In this document: positions 52,578-60,419 of the stretch, piece by piece
Layout of the letters: each line of letters begins with the position of its first letter
Position numbering within the stretch: the first letter of the stretch is position 1
DNA from: Oscillospiraceae bacterium
GTDB taxonomy: Bacteria; Bacillota; Clostridia; Oscillospirales; Oscillospiraceae
Reading direction: 5' to 3'
Assembly (NCBI GenBank): GCA_902793285.1
Contig: CADBCV010000013.1
Span: 1 to 64,000, forward strand
Length of the DNA: 64,000 nucleotides
Translations under genes and position numbers: made by a program
The notes under the pieces: generated by a model
What the model was told of the DNA's origin: nothing
Databases searched by the model: none
The model's input: only the letters and a program-made list of their open reading frames with translations

Positions 52578-52720
52578 GCCGTAGGGGTCGATCCCCTGAT
52601 CGACCCGAAACCCCGCCATATCGGAAATGTACGTTGCGTGGTAAAAAATTCCGTCCCCACCGTAGGGGCGGGCGTCCCGACCGCCCGAAACCTCACCGGA
52701 TCGGGAACGTGCGTATAAAC
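52578..52720. repeat. GTAGGGG-family repeat block, two copies
   Basis: CCGTAGGGGTCGATCCCCTGATCGACCC and ACCGTAGGGGCGGGCG each lead into CCGAAACC-type tails ending ATCGGAAATGTACG / ATCGGGAACGTGCG. Two tandem units of the same family as the 28.6-kb block. Confidence 0.5.
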
Positions 52721-52756
52721 AGGAAACGCCCGGCGGCAACGCATCCAAAAACAGAA

Positions 52757-52808
52757 TAGCCCCGGGCGAATCCGCAGCACAGTACGGCTTCGCCCGGGGG
52801 CATTTTTT
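52757..52808 (+). terminator. Terminator downstream of lipoprotein gene
   Basis: GCCCCGGGCGAA and TTCGCCCGGGGGC form a 12-bp stem with ATTTTTTG following. Confidence 0.75.
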
Positions 52809-52825
52809 GTTATGGATCATACCGC

Positions 52826-52954
52826 GCGGGCGGCTGATAGCCGCCCCTACGGAAAAGCGGGACCATTTGTGCACCGCGGTACGGTTGTACCGGGTTGTGG
52901 GCTTGCGGGCTGATGAGGGTGTACGCCCTGCGGGTGCATCGGCCCCTGCGGAAG
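52826..52954. repeat. GTAGGGG-family repeat block
   Basis: CGGGCGGCTGATAGCCGCCC palindrome followed by CTACGGAAAAGCGGGACCATT and CGGTTGTACCGGGTTGTGGGC. The right part is a diverged copy of the 41.9-kb block. Confidence 0.5.
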
Positions 52955-53500
52955 TCACCAGCGGTATTGCCTGTATGTCTCCCCGGACTCGAGGTCGAGC
53001 CAGCGGAAGAGGCCGTCTTCATACACCATGGCGCTGTGGGGGCTCTGCTCCTTGGGGATGGCGGCGGAGCCGGGATTTAAGACCAGGATGCCGTCCCGCT
53101 CCTCGCACACAGGGACGTGGATATGCCCGAAGAGGAAGGCGTCCCCCGCGCAGAGCTTCGGGTGCTCCTCCGGCGTATAGAGGTGGCCGTGGGTCACGAA
53201 GACGCGGCGCGTGCCGCACAGCAGAAGGCTGTAGTCCGCCATGAGGGGAAAGCCCAGGACAGTCTGGTCGATCTCCGCGTCGCAGTTGCCGCGCACGCCG
53301 AAGACCGGGACATCGAGCGCCGTGAGCATGGCGGTGACCTCCTTCGGCGCGTAGTCCCGGGGCAGGTCGTTTCGCGGCCCGTGGTAGAGCGTATCGCCGA
53401 GGAGCAGAAGGCTTTCGCAGCCCTCCTCCCGCAGGCGGTGTATCACTTTGCGGCAGTAATACGCCGAGCCGTGGATGTCAGAGGCGATAAAGAGCTTCAT
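52955..53500 (-). CDS. yfcE: YfcE/MJ0936-type metallophosphoesterase
   Basis: A 181-residue calcineurin-like phosphoesterase. Metal-binding motifs in order: IASDIHGSAYYCRKVI (D-x-H), LLLLGDTLYHGPRNDL (G-D), VRGNCDAEID (G-N-C-D), VTHGHLYTPEE (H), FGHIHVPVCE (G-H-x-H), NPGSAAIPK. This subfamily are small phosphodiesterases of unclear physiological substrate. ATG 53500 lies one nt after the stop of the upstream aminotransferase, so they are cotranscribed. Confidence 0.9.
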   Translation of the reverse strand: MKLFIASDIHGSAYYCRKVIHRLREEGCESLLLLGDTLYHGPRNDLPRDYAPKEVTAMLTALDVPVFGVRGNCDAEIDQTVLGFPLMADYSLLLCGTRRVFVTHGHLYTPEEHPKLCAGDAFLFGHIHVPVCEERDGILVLNPGSAAIPKEQSPHSAMVYEDGLFRWLDLESGETYRQYRW

Positions 53501-53501
53501 C

Positions 53502-54782
53502 TCAATCGGCCAAAAGCGCCTCAACGGCGGCGATGCGCTGGCAGAGGCAGAAGACCTCCATGCTGCCGTGCAGCTCGCTGATGGAGGGGAAGGACGGGGC
53601 GATGCGGATGTTCTTATCCTCCGGGTCGCGGCCATAGGGGAAGGTCGCGCCGGCGTTGGTGAGCTTCACGCCCGCCTCCGCGCAGAGGGAGACGCAGCGC
53701 GCGGCGGTGCCGGGCAGACCGTCAAAGCTGATGAAGTAGCCGCCGTTGGGGTTTGTCCAGGTGCCGATGCCGTAGGGGGCAAGGCCGGTGTCCAGGGCGG
53801 TGAGCACGTAGTCGAACTTGGGGCGCAGGTAGTCTGCCTGCTTTTTCATGTGGGCCTTGATGCCGTCCACGCTCTTGAGATAGTGGACATGGCGGATCTG
53901 GTTGATCTTGTCGTAGCCGATGGTCTGCACACCCATCTGTTTGAGCAGGAACTTGACGTTGTTCGCGCTCGCGGCGAGGACCGCGACGCCGGCGCCGGAG
54001 AAGGTGACCTTGCTTGTGGACATGAACTCATAGACCATATCCTCGCTGCCGCACTCCCGGCAGGCGTCGAAGATGTTCAAGAGCTCGTCGTCCTGCTCGC
54101 GGAAGCCGTGGACGAGATAGGCGTTGTCCCAGAAGATGCGAAAGTCGTCCGCCGCGGGCTTGAGGGCGGCGAAGGCGCGCACCGTCTCGGCGGAGTAGGT
54201 GTAGCCCTGGGGGTTGGAGTACTTCGGCACGCACCAGATGCCCTTGACGCTGGGGTCGGACTCCGCGTACTGGCGCACAAGGTCCATATCCGGGCCGTCC
54301 GGCGTCATGGGGATGTTGATCATCTCCACGCCGAACTCCTGGCAGATGCGGAAGTGCCTGTCATAGCCCGGCACGGGGCAGAGGAAGCGGAGCTGCCCCT
54401 GCTGGCCCCAGGGCTTGCTGCCGCCGTACACGCCGAGCACCAGCGCCTTGATAAAGCAGTCGTACATGAGGGCGAGACTGGACTGGCCGCCCATGATGAT
54501 GTTCTCCATCGGAAGGCCCAGCACCTCGCCGAAGAGCTCCTTGGCCTCGTCCACACCGGCAAGCTCGCCGTAGTTGCGCACGTCGGTCCCCTTGCGGCTG
54601 TAGATGAGCTCATAGGGGTTCATGCTCAGCATATCCATGCTGAGATTGAGCTGGGTGGGGTCGGGCTTGCCGCGCGACATGTCGAGCTTGAGGCCGCGGG
54701 CCTTCACGGTTTCGTAGCGCGCCATGAGCTTTTCATGCTCGCCGCGCAGCTCTTCCTTGGTCATGGACAGGTAATTGTTCAT
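53502..54782 (-). CDS. PLP-dependent aminotransferase (MocR/PF12897-type, aspartate-like)
   Basis: A 426-residue fold-type I aminotransferase of the group that begins GLKLDMSRGKPDPTQLNLSM. Further: FLCPVPGYDRHFRICQEFGV, VPKYSNPQGYTYSAETVRA, IFWDNAYLVHGF, and the PLP-lysine FMSTSKVTFSGAGVAVLAAS. Known relatives are aspartate or alanine aminotransferases. It forms a minus-strand operon with the PHP gene upstream and the phosphoesterase downstream. Confidence 0.88.
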   Translation of the reverse strand: MNNYLSMTKEELRGEHEKLMARYETVKARGLKLDMSRGKPDPTQLNLSMDMLSMNPYELIYSRKGTDVRNYGELAGVDEAKELFGEVLGLPMENIIMGGQSSLALMYDCFIKALVLGVYGGSKPWGQQGQLRFLCPVPGYDRHFRICQEFGVEMINIPMTPDGPDMDLVRQYAESDPSVKGIWCVPKYSNPQGYTYSAETVRAFAALKPAADDFRIFWDNAYLVHGFREQDDELLNIFDACRECGSEDMVYEFMSTSKVTFSGAGVAVLAASANNVKFLLKQMGVQTIGYDKINQIRHVHYLKSVDGIKAHMKKQADYLRPKFDYVLTALDTGLAPYGIGTWTNPNGGYFISFDGLPGTAARCVSLCAEAGVKLTNAGATFPYGRDPEDKNIRIAPSFPSISELHGSMEVFCLCQRIAAVEALLAD

Positions 54783-54823
54783 TGTATTTCCCTCGATTCA
54801 TGAAAGATATAACAAAATGATGC

Positions 54824-55621
54824 TTAGAGCCGGACCGCCTCAAAGCCCGCGCCGGTGAAGTGCCAGAGCTCCCGGAAGCCCGTCTCGCGGGCGAGCGCCT
54901 CGCACCGGTCGAAGGCGCAGGCGATGGCGTTTGCGCTGTGGGCGTCGGAGCTCACGCAGATCCTGCCGCCGAGCTCGCAGAGATGCCGCAGGAGCTCCGG
55001 CGCGGGATAGGGCGTGGTGCGCCAGCCCCGGCTGATGGCCCCGGAGTTGATCTCGAAGATCTTGCCCGCCGCGCTCAGCGTCTCAAGGGCGGCAAAGGCG
55101 GCGTCGCGGTAGGTTTTCGACGTCTCGTCATAGAGGGGCGCGCGCTCGTTGTATTTGGTGAGCAGATCGAAGTGGCCCACGATGGAGATCTCCGGGAAGG
55201 CCGCCATGGTGCAGAGCCTGTCGTAATAGAGCTGGGCCGCCCGGTCCGCCCCGCCGTGGACGGCGATGAGCCGCGCGGCCTCCTCGGGCGTATTGTCGAT
55301 GGCGATGCCGCCCAGCATGTGGCAGGAGCCGATGATGTAGTCATAGGGCGGGGTGCTGCGGCGCGCGGCGTCAAGGTCATACTCGAGCCCGCACCAGACC
55401 GCGATCCTGCCGGCATAGCGCTCGCGGAGGCTTCGCATCTCGGCGATGAAGCGCGCCTCATCCTCCGCGGGGCAGCACCAGTCCGTCTCCCCCTCGATGG
55501 GGCAGTGGAGACTCACCCCGACGGATGTGAGGCCCGCGTCCAGGGCGGCGCGGACCATCGCCTCCGGGCTGTCTCTCCCGTCGTCGAACGTGGTGTGACA
55601 GTGCAGGTTCTGCCGGACCAT
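54824..55621 (-). CDS. hisK: PHP-domain phosphatase, histidinol-phosphatase type
   Basis: A 265-residue PHP hydrolase. Metal ligands: QNLHCHTTFDDGRDSPEAMV (H-x-H), SVGVSLHCPIE, WCGLEYDLD, DYIIGSCHMLGG, IVGHFDLLTKYNE and ICVSSDAHSANAIACAF (D-x-H). This is the HisK/HisJ pattern, removing phosphate from histidinol-phosphate. No other histidine genes are near, so a different phosphoester substrate is possible. Followed after 41 nt by the aminotransferase. Confidence 0.8.
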   Translation of the reverse strand: MVRQNLHCHTTFDDGRDSPEAMVRAALDAGLTSVGVSLHCPIEGETDWCCPAEDEARFIAEMRSLRERYAGRIAVWCGLEYDLDAARRSTPPYDYIIGSCHMLGGIAIDNTPEEAARLIAVHGGADRAAQLYYDRLCTMAAFPEISIVGHFDLLTKYNERAPLYDETSKTYRDAAFAALETLSAAGKIFEINSGAISRGWRTTPYPAPELLRHLCELGGRICVSSDAHSANAIACAFDRCEALARETGFRELWHFTGAGFEAVRL

Positions 55622-55663
55622 GGCGGCGCCCCCCTTTCAATGATACGCTATTCTACCCACAAG

Positions 55664-55701
55664 AAAAGCCCATGTCAAGAAAATCTTGGCATGGGCTTTT
55701 T
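55664..55701 (-). terminator. Terminator of the rubrerythrin/thioredoxin-fold transcript
   Basis: AAGCCCATG(C)CAAGA and TCTTG(A)CATGGGCTT stem with a T run in the minus direction, two nt after the stop of the CxxC gene. Confidence 0.75.
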
Positions 55702-55702
55702 C

Positions 55703-55984
55703 TCAGCCTGCGAGGACCTTATCGAAGGCCGCTCGGATGTTCTGCTTGATGGTGTCGTAGCTGTGGGTGAAGTGCGCCTCATAGAGCTTTTCGCCCTGAT
55801 AGAAGATCGTCGGCACGCTGTAGTAGTCGCGCTTGTCCGCGATCTCGGGTTGCTCGCTCTCCTCGATCCAGTCGATGCGGATATCCCGGTAGGCGGGGTT
55901 TTCCTCCGTGAGCTCCCCGATGGCGCGCTTTGCGTTGCGGCAGTAGGGGCAGGAGGCGAGATAGAAAAGTTCGATTTCCTTCAT
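55703..55984 (-). CDS. Thioredoxin/glutaredoxin-fold protein
   Basis: A 93-residue protein with a redox motif CPYC in LFYLASCPYCRNAKRAIGEL and the cis-proline SVPTIFYQGEKLYEAHF. Likely a small disulfide reductase or electron carrier. It lies 5 nt after the rubrerythrin gene, suggesting it works in peroxide defence with it. Confidence 0.88.
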   Translation of the reverse strand: MKEIELFYLASCPYCRNAKRAIGELTEENPAYRDIRIDWIEESEQPEIADKRDYYSVPTIFYQGEKLYEAHFTHSYDTIKQNIRAAFDKVLAG

Positions 55985-55989
55985 GGGCT

Positions 55990-56529
55990 TTAGTAATTCT
56001 CGGCGTTCACTTCAAAATACGCCTGCGGGTGGTTGCAGACGGGGCAGATCTCGGGCGCGGACTCACCGACGACGATGTGGCCGCAGTTGCGGCACTCCCA
56101 GACCTTCACGCTGCTCTTTTTGAAGACCTCCTGGATCTCCACGTTCTTCAAAAGGGCGCGGTAGCGCTCCTCGTGGTGCTTCTCGATGGCGGCGACGCCG
56201 CGGAATTTGACGGCAAGCTCGGGGAAGCCCTCGGCCTCGGCGGTCTTGGCGAAGCCCTCATACATGTCGGTCCACTCGTAATTCTCCCCGGCCGCCGCGG
56301 CGGCGAGGTTTTCGGCGGTCGTGCCGATGCCGTCGAGCTCCTTGAACCAGAGTTTGGCGTGCTCCTTCTCGTTCTCGGCGGTCTTGAGGAAGAGGGCCGC
56401 GATCTGCTCAAAGCCCTCCTTCTTCGCCTTGGAGGCAAAGTAGGTGTACTTGTTTCTGGCCTGGGATTCGCCCGCGAAGGCGGCCTCCAGGTTCTTCTCG
56501 GTCTGCGTTCCGGCGTACTTGTTTGCCAT
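55990..56529 (-). CDS. rbr: Rubrerythrin
   Basis: A 179-residue protein reducing hydrogen peroxide in anaerobes. Diiron four-helix bundle with [35 protein letters not shown] and [17 protein letters not shown], then a C-terminal rubredoxin-like iron centre [10 protein letters not shown] ... [15 protein letters not shown] 56529 follows GGAGG. Located between mgtE and the CxxC gene. Confidence 0.95.
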   Translation of the reverse strand: MANKYAGTQTEKNLEAAFAGESQARNKYTYFASKAKKEGFEQIAALFLKTAENEKEHAKLWFKELDGIGTTAENLAAAAAGENYEWTDMYEGFAKTAEAEGFPELAVKFRGVAAIEKHHEERYRALLKNVEIQEVFKKSSVKVWECRNCGHIVVGESAPEICPVCNHPQAYFEVNAENY

Positions 56530-56555
56530 AAGAAAACCTCCTTGTTTCCATTGAA

Positions 56556-57929
56556 TCAAAATAATACTGCCTTTGCGATGCTGAAATAGACCAGCAGGGA
56601 CAGGGCATCGACGATGGTGGTGATGAAGGGGCTCGCCATGACGGCGGGGTCGAAGCCGAGACGCTTTGCGCAGAGGGGCAGCGTGCAGCCCACGACCTTT
56701 GCCGCGAGGACCGTGAGGGCCATGGTGAGACAGACGACGAAGGCCGTCATCACGGTGATGTCCGTGTTGCCGAGGATCATGCGGTCAAAGACCATGATCT
56801 TCAAAAAGCAGAGCGAGGCAAGGGCCGCGCCGCAGAGGACGGCGGTCTGGATCTCCTTCCAGACGACCTTCGGGAGATCCGGCAGCTCCAGCTCGCCAAG
56901 GGAGAGGGCGCGGATCACGGTGACGGACGCCTGGGAGCCGGAGTTGCCGCCCGTGTCCATGAGCATGGGGATGAAGGCCGTGAGCACCACCTGGGCGGCA
57001 AGGGCGCTTTCAAAGCCGGTGATGATCATGCCGGTGAAGGTGGCCGAGACCATGAGGAGCAAAAGCCACGGGATGCGGTGCCTGAAGAGATCCCAGGGCG
57101 TCGAGCGCAGATAGGTCTTCTCCGAGGGGAGCATACCGGCCATCTTCTCGATATCCTCCGTGGTCTCCTCGACGAGGACGTCCATCGCGTCGTCGAAGGT
57201 CACGATGCCGACCATACGCTCATCCGCGTCCACGACGGGCAGGGCCAGGAAGTTATACTTGGAGAGCATCTGCGCGACCTCTTCCTGGTCCGTCAGGGTG
57301 CTGACGGAGATGACATGCCCGTCCATGATCTCGGAGACGGGGGTATTGTCGTCGGGGGCGAGGAGCAGATCCTTGACCGACACGGTGCCGAGGAGCCGCC
57401 GCGCCTCCGTCACATAGCAGGTGTAGATGGTCTCCTTGTCGACACCGGTGCGGCGGATGCGCTGGATGGCCTCCGCCACGGTCATCTGCGGGCGCAGGGA
57501 CACATACTCCGTGGTCATGATGGAGCCGGCGGAGTTTTCGGGGTAGCGCAGGATCTCGTTGATCTCGCGGCGCATCTCGGGGTCCGCCTGGGCGAGGATG
57601 CGCTTGACGACGCTCGCGGGCATCTCCTCGACAAGATCCGCCGCGTCGTCCACATAGAGCTCGCTCACGACCTCGTGCAGCTCCTTGTCCGAAAAGCCGC
57701 GGATCAGATGCTCCTGCAGCTCCGGTGAGAGCTCCGCGAAAGCCTCCGCCGCAAGCTCCTTCGGCAGAAGGCGGAACAGGAGCGGGGTGCGCTCCTCATC
57801 CAGGTCCTCAAACACCGCCGCGATGTCCGCCGCGTTCATGGTGGCCATCACGTCCTTGAGCGTCTGATACTTCTTCTCCGCCAGGAGCTTCATAAAGGAT
57901 TTTTCAAGCGTGACAAACTGTTCTGCCAT
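56556..57929 (-). CDS. mgtE: Magnesium transporter MgtE
   Basis: A 457-residue Mg2+ channel/transporter. N-terminal MgtE_N superhelical domain (1-130), two CBS domains (about 135-260, [40 protein letters not shown]), and five transmembrane helices with [20 protein letters not shown], the ion-pore signature. ATG 57929 follows AAAGGAGG. A short ORF lies upstream on the same transcript. Confidence 0.95.
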   Translation of the reverse strand: MAEQFVTLEKSFMKLLAEKKYQTLKDVMATMNAADIAAVFEDLDEERTPLLFRLLPKELAAEAFAELSPELQEHLIRGFSDKELHEVVSELYVDDAADLVEEMPASVVKRILAQADPEMRREINEILRYPENSAGSIMTTEYVSLRPQMTVAEAIQRIRRTGVDKETIYTCYVTEARRLLGTVSVKDLLLAPDDNTPVSEIMDGHVISVSTLTDQEEVAQMLSKYNFLALPVVDADERMVGIVTFDDAMDVLVEETTEDIEKMAGMLPSEKTYLRSTPWDLFRHRIPWLLLLMVSATFTGMIITGFESALAAQVVLTAFIPMLMDTGGNSGSQASVTVIRALSLGELELPDLPKVVWKEIQTAVLCGAALASLCFLKIMVFDRMILGNTDITVMTAFVVCLTMALTVLAAKVVGCTLPLCAKRLGFDPAVMASPFITTIVDALSLLVYFSIAKAVLF

Positions 57930-57997
57930 CGGGTTTTCCTCCTTTCGGTTTTCGTCCGGGGTGGGAAGCCGACACGCAGACCAAAGTCAACCTTATT

Positions 57998-58078
57998 CTA
58001 TTGTTCCGCGGAAACGCCATGCGTATTCCGCAATCGACTTCGGCCTGCCGATGCGCCGGTACCGCTTCCAGCGTCCAT
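57998..58078 (-). CDS. 26-codon leader ORF upstream of mgtE
   Basis: ATG 58078 has an ideal site (AGAAGGAGG, seven nt upstream) and opens 26 codons (MDAGSGTGASAGRSRLRNTH...) ending at TAG 57998, 68 nt before mgtE. The strong ribosome site shows that ribosomes load here. It may be a control peptide for mgtE, but a second frame on the same stretch (RRIGRPKSIAEYAWRFRGTI) also looks protein-like, so a decayed gene is an alternative. Confidence 0.4.
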   Translation of the reverse strand: MDAGSGTGASAGRSRLRNTHGVSAEQ

Positions 58079-58097
58079 GACGTTTCCTCCTTCTAAT

Positions 58098-58126
58098 TTG
58101 ATAGGATCAGGCACTTGCCCTTTCAA
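58098..58126 (-). promoter_or_regulatory. Possible promoter of leader ORF and mgtE
   Basis: Minus strand: TTGAAA (58126-58121), 17-nt spacer, TATCAA (58103-58098). It lies directly after the terminator of the upstream gene. Confidence 0.4.
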
Positions 58127-58155
58127 ATTTTACCCTGCCGGAGGGTCTTTTGTCA

Positions 58156-58186
58156 ATAAAAAAACCCGGCATTCCTGCCGGGTGGA
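58156..58186 (-). terminator. Terminator of DUF6465 gene
   Basis: ACCCGGCA/TGCCGGGT stem followed by TTTTTTT in the minus direction. Confidence 0.8.
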
Positions 58187-58190
58187 GAGA

Positions 58191-58460
58191 TTACCAAAGA
58201 TTCGTGTCACCGGTTTCTTCGCCGCGTACCCAGTACGCTTTGTTCTGGTCGACTCTCACATATACTTTATCGGCATCGCCGACCTTGGCAAGGATCTCGT
58301 TCACGGAGATCTCACCGCCGAGCGGGGACTGGACGATCACTTCGGCAGTCTTCTTGGCCGCGGCTTTCTTCGCGGCGGGCTTTCTGGCGGCGGGAGCTTC
58401 AGCCTTGGGAGCGGCTTTCTTCGCAGCCGCAGTCTCTTCGCTTGCTTTTCTGGGTGCCAT
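58191..58460 (-). CDS. DUF6465 protein with histone H1-like tail
   Basis: An 89-residue protein. The first 40 residues are a Lys/Ala/Pro repeat (KKAAPKAEAPAARKPAAKKA) like bacterial histone H1-type or nucleic-acid-binding tails. The last 50 residues form a compact domain (EVIVQSPLGGEISVNEIL, DKVYVRVDQNKAYWVRGEE) that I associate with DUF6465 of Clostridia. ATG 58460 follows GGAGG. Single gene with its own terminator. Binding of DNA or RNA is inferred from the basic tail. Confidence 0.75.
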   Translation of the reverse strand: MAPRKASEETAAAKKAAPKAEAPAARKPAAKKAAAKKTAEVIVQSPLGGEISVNEILAKVGDADKVYVRVDQNKAYWVRGEETGDTNLW

Positions 58461-58582
58461 GTGAAATACCTCCTCCTTACAGAATGCGATATCCGTCTTC
58501 GGATAACGCGAATATTATACCACGATTGCGTAAAAAAGCAACTGCTTTTTGTACTATTTCTGAGCTCAGGTGAACTTTTTTT

Positions 58583-58615
58583 GAAAATGCCGCGGGAGCG
58601 CGGCATTTTTTTGCG
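58583..58615. terminator. Bidirectional hairpin in the divergent intergenic region
   Basis: AATGCCGCG and CGCGGCATT with T runs on both sides. Apart from this and the promoter below, 58,461-58,765 shows no gene. Confidence 0.65.
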
Positions 58616-58656
58616 CGCCCCGGGGCAAAACTTTTGCGCACTCCCGTTCAAAATGC

Positions 58657-58685
58657 TTGAAAACAGGGCGGGAAACCTGTATAAT
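58657..58685 (+). promoter_or_regulatory. Promoter of the binding protein - GGDEF operon
   Basis: TTGAAA (58657-58662), 17-nt spacer, TATAAT (58680-58685). Confidence 0.7.
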
Positions 58686-58765
58686 GCATTTAAATTTGGT
58701 TTTTTTATCCTCACATAAACAGGTTTAAAACTCTTCGCGGCCCGGCCGCGTCTGGGGTGAATGAT

Positions 58766-60415
58766 ATGAGACAGCTTAGAAGAATCAAATCCGCCCTTGC
58801 GCTTTTGCTTGCGGGGCTGCTGCTTGCGGGCTGCGCGGGCAATACGGGCAGCTTCCGCGCGGAAACGCTCTCCGAGCAGGACAACACCGCGCCGAAGCCC
58901 CGCTATCTGCGCTTCGTCGGCAGTGACAGCAGCAACGTCGATCCCCAGTGCACAAGCGGCGACTACACCGTGGCGCTGAACGTCTTCGACCGCCTCGTGG
59001 AGGTGCAGACCGACGATGAAAACGGCAGCGCCCTCGTCCCCTCCCTGGCCGAGAGCTGGACCGTCTCGCCGGACGGACTGTGCTACACCTTCCGCCTGCA
59101 CGAGGGGGTCCGCTTCTCGGACGGGAGCCTGCTCACAGCCGGGGACGTGCTCTTCACCATGAAGCGCCTGCTCACCTATCCCGACTCCGTCAACGGCGAT
59201 ATCGCCATGCCCATCCACGGGGCGGCGGCCCTGCGCGCGGGTCTGACGCAGGAGCTGGACGGCTTTCGCATCCTGAGCGACACGGAGTTTGAGATCACCC
59301 TTGCCCAGCCCTATGCCGCCTTTCTCGCAAACCTCTCCACACCCGGCGCCTCGATTCTGAGCGAGGCGGCGACCCTCGCCGCCGGGGAGAGCTTTGGCCG
59401 GGACGCCGCCACCCTCGTCGGCACCGGGCCCTTTATCTTCCGGGACTGGGTGCGCGGCGACCATATGACGCTGGAGGCAAACCCTGCCTGCTGGAGCGGC
59501 GCGCCCCGCTGCGGGGGGCTGGAGATCCGCATCGTCCCGGACCCGGAGCAGCAGCGCCTCCTGTTTACCCGCGGGGAGCTGGACATCCTGGATCTCGAGA
59601 ATATCGGCGACAGCGCGGAGTATTTTATCCGCGGGGAGACCTACCGCGACAAGCTCTGCCGCGGCTCCCGCGTGGGCATCACCTACATCGCCCTGAATGA
59701 GAGCGTCGCGCCCCTCGACAATGCCGACGTGCGCCGCGCGCTGCAGCTGGCTCTCGACCGGAACATCCTGCTCACGGTCGGCGCGGGCGGCAGGGGCCTT
59801 GTGGAAAACGGCATCTTCCCCCACGGTCTCATCGGCTTCAACCCGGAGCTTGAGGAGATCCCCTGTGATCCCGCCGAGGCAAGGCGTCTTTTGGAGCAGG
59901 CGGGCTATGGCGACGGGTTTGACCTCACCCTCATCGTGGACAGCAGCGCCGGCAAGAGCCGGGAGGAAATGCTCACGCTCGTCGCCTCCATGTGGGAGAG
60001 CGTCGGCGTACATACAACGCTCAAGCCCATGGACGAGAATGATTTTATCGCCCTGCGCAAGCAGGGGCTCGCGCCGTGCTACTGCTCCACCTGGTCGGCG
60101 GACTTTAATGACCCCGACAACTTTATCTACACCTTCTTCGGAAACGAGGAGAACACCCGCGCCCGCAGCCTCTGCTACGGGGACAGCGCGGTGATGGAGC
60201 GCGTACACAGCGCGCGGGCCATCGCGGAGGAGGACGCCCGCCTCGCGGAATACCGGGCGCTGGAACAGAAGATCGTCCGGGAGGACGCCGCCTGGATTCC
60301 GCTCTATTCCGCGCAGCACTACTTCGCCGTGAGCGACAGGGTGGAGGGCTTCAAGGTCTCCTGGAACGGCTGGTCCAGTAACCGCTACCAGGACGTGGCG
60401 CTCCGGGAGGGCTGA
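58766..60415 (+). CDS. Peptide/nickel-type ABC substrate-binding lipoprotein (SBP family 5)
   Basis: A 549-residue lipoprotein; ATG 58766 is chosen because GGGGTGA is seven nt upstream (GTG 58757 is in frame but unsupported). Lipobox LLAGC. SBP_bac_5 landmarks: LVPSLAESWTVSPDGLCYTF, LHEGVRFSDGSLLTAGDVLF, LVGTGPFIFRDWVRGDHMTL, YIALNESVAPLDNADVRRAL. No permease or ATPase genes accompany it. It is followed after 4 nt by a Cache-GGDEF protein, suggesting that this binding protein serves as a sensor input rather than, or besides, transport. Confidence 0.88.
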   Translation: MRQLRRIKSALALLLAGLLLAGCAGNTGSFRAETLSEQDNTAPKPRYLRFVGSDSSNVDPQCTSGDYTVALNVFDRLVEVQTDDENGSALVPSLAESWTVSPDGLCYTFRLHEGVRFSDGSLLTAGDVLFTMKRLLTYPDSVNGDIAMPIHGAAALRAGLTQELDGFRILSDTEFEITLAQPYAAFLANLSTPGASILSEAATLAAGESFGRDAATLVGTGPFIFRDWVRGDHMTLEANPACWSGAPRCGGLEIRIVPDPEQQRLLFTRGELDILDLENIGDSAEYFIRGETYRDKLCRGSRVGITYIALNESVAPLDNADVRRALQLALDRNILLTVGAGGRGLVENGIFPHGLIGFNPELEEIPCDPAEARRLLEQAGYGDGFDLTLIVDSSAGKSREEMLTLVASMWESVGVHTTLKPMDENDFIALRKQGLAPCYCSTWSADFNDPDNFIYTFFGNEENTRARSLCYGDSAVMERVHSARAIAEEDARLAEYRALEQKIVREDAAWIPLYSAQHYFAVSDRVEGFKVSWNGWSSNRYQDVALREG

Positions 60416-60419
60416 GCCT

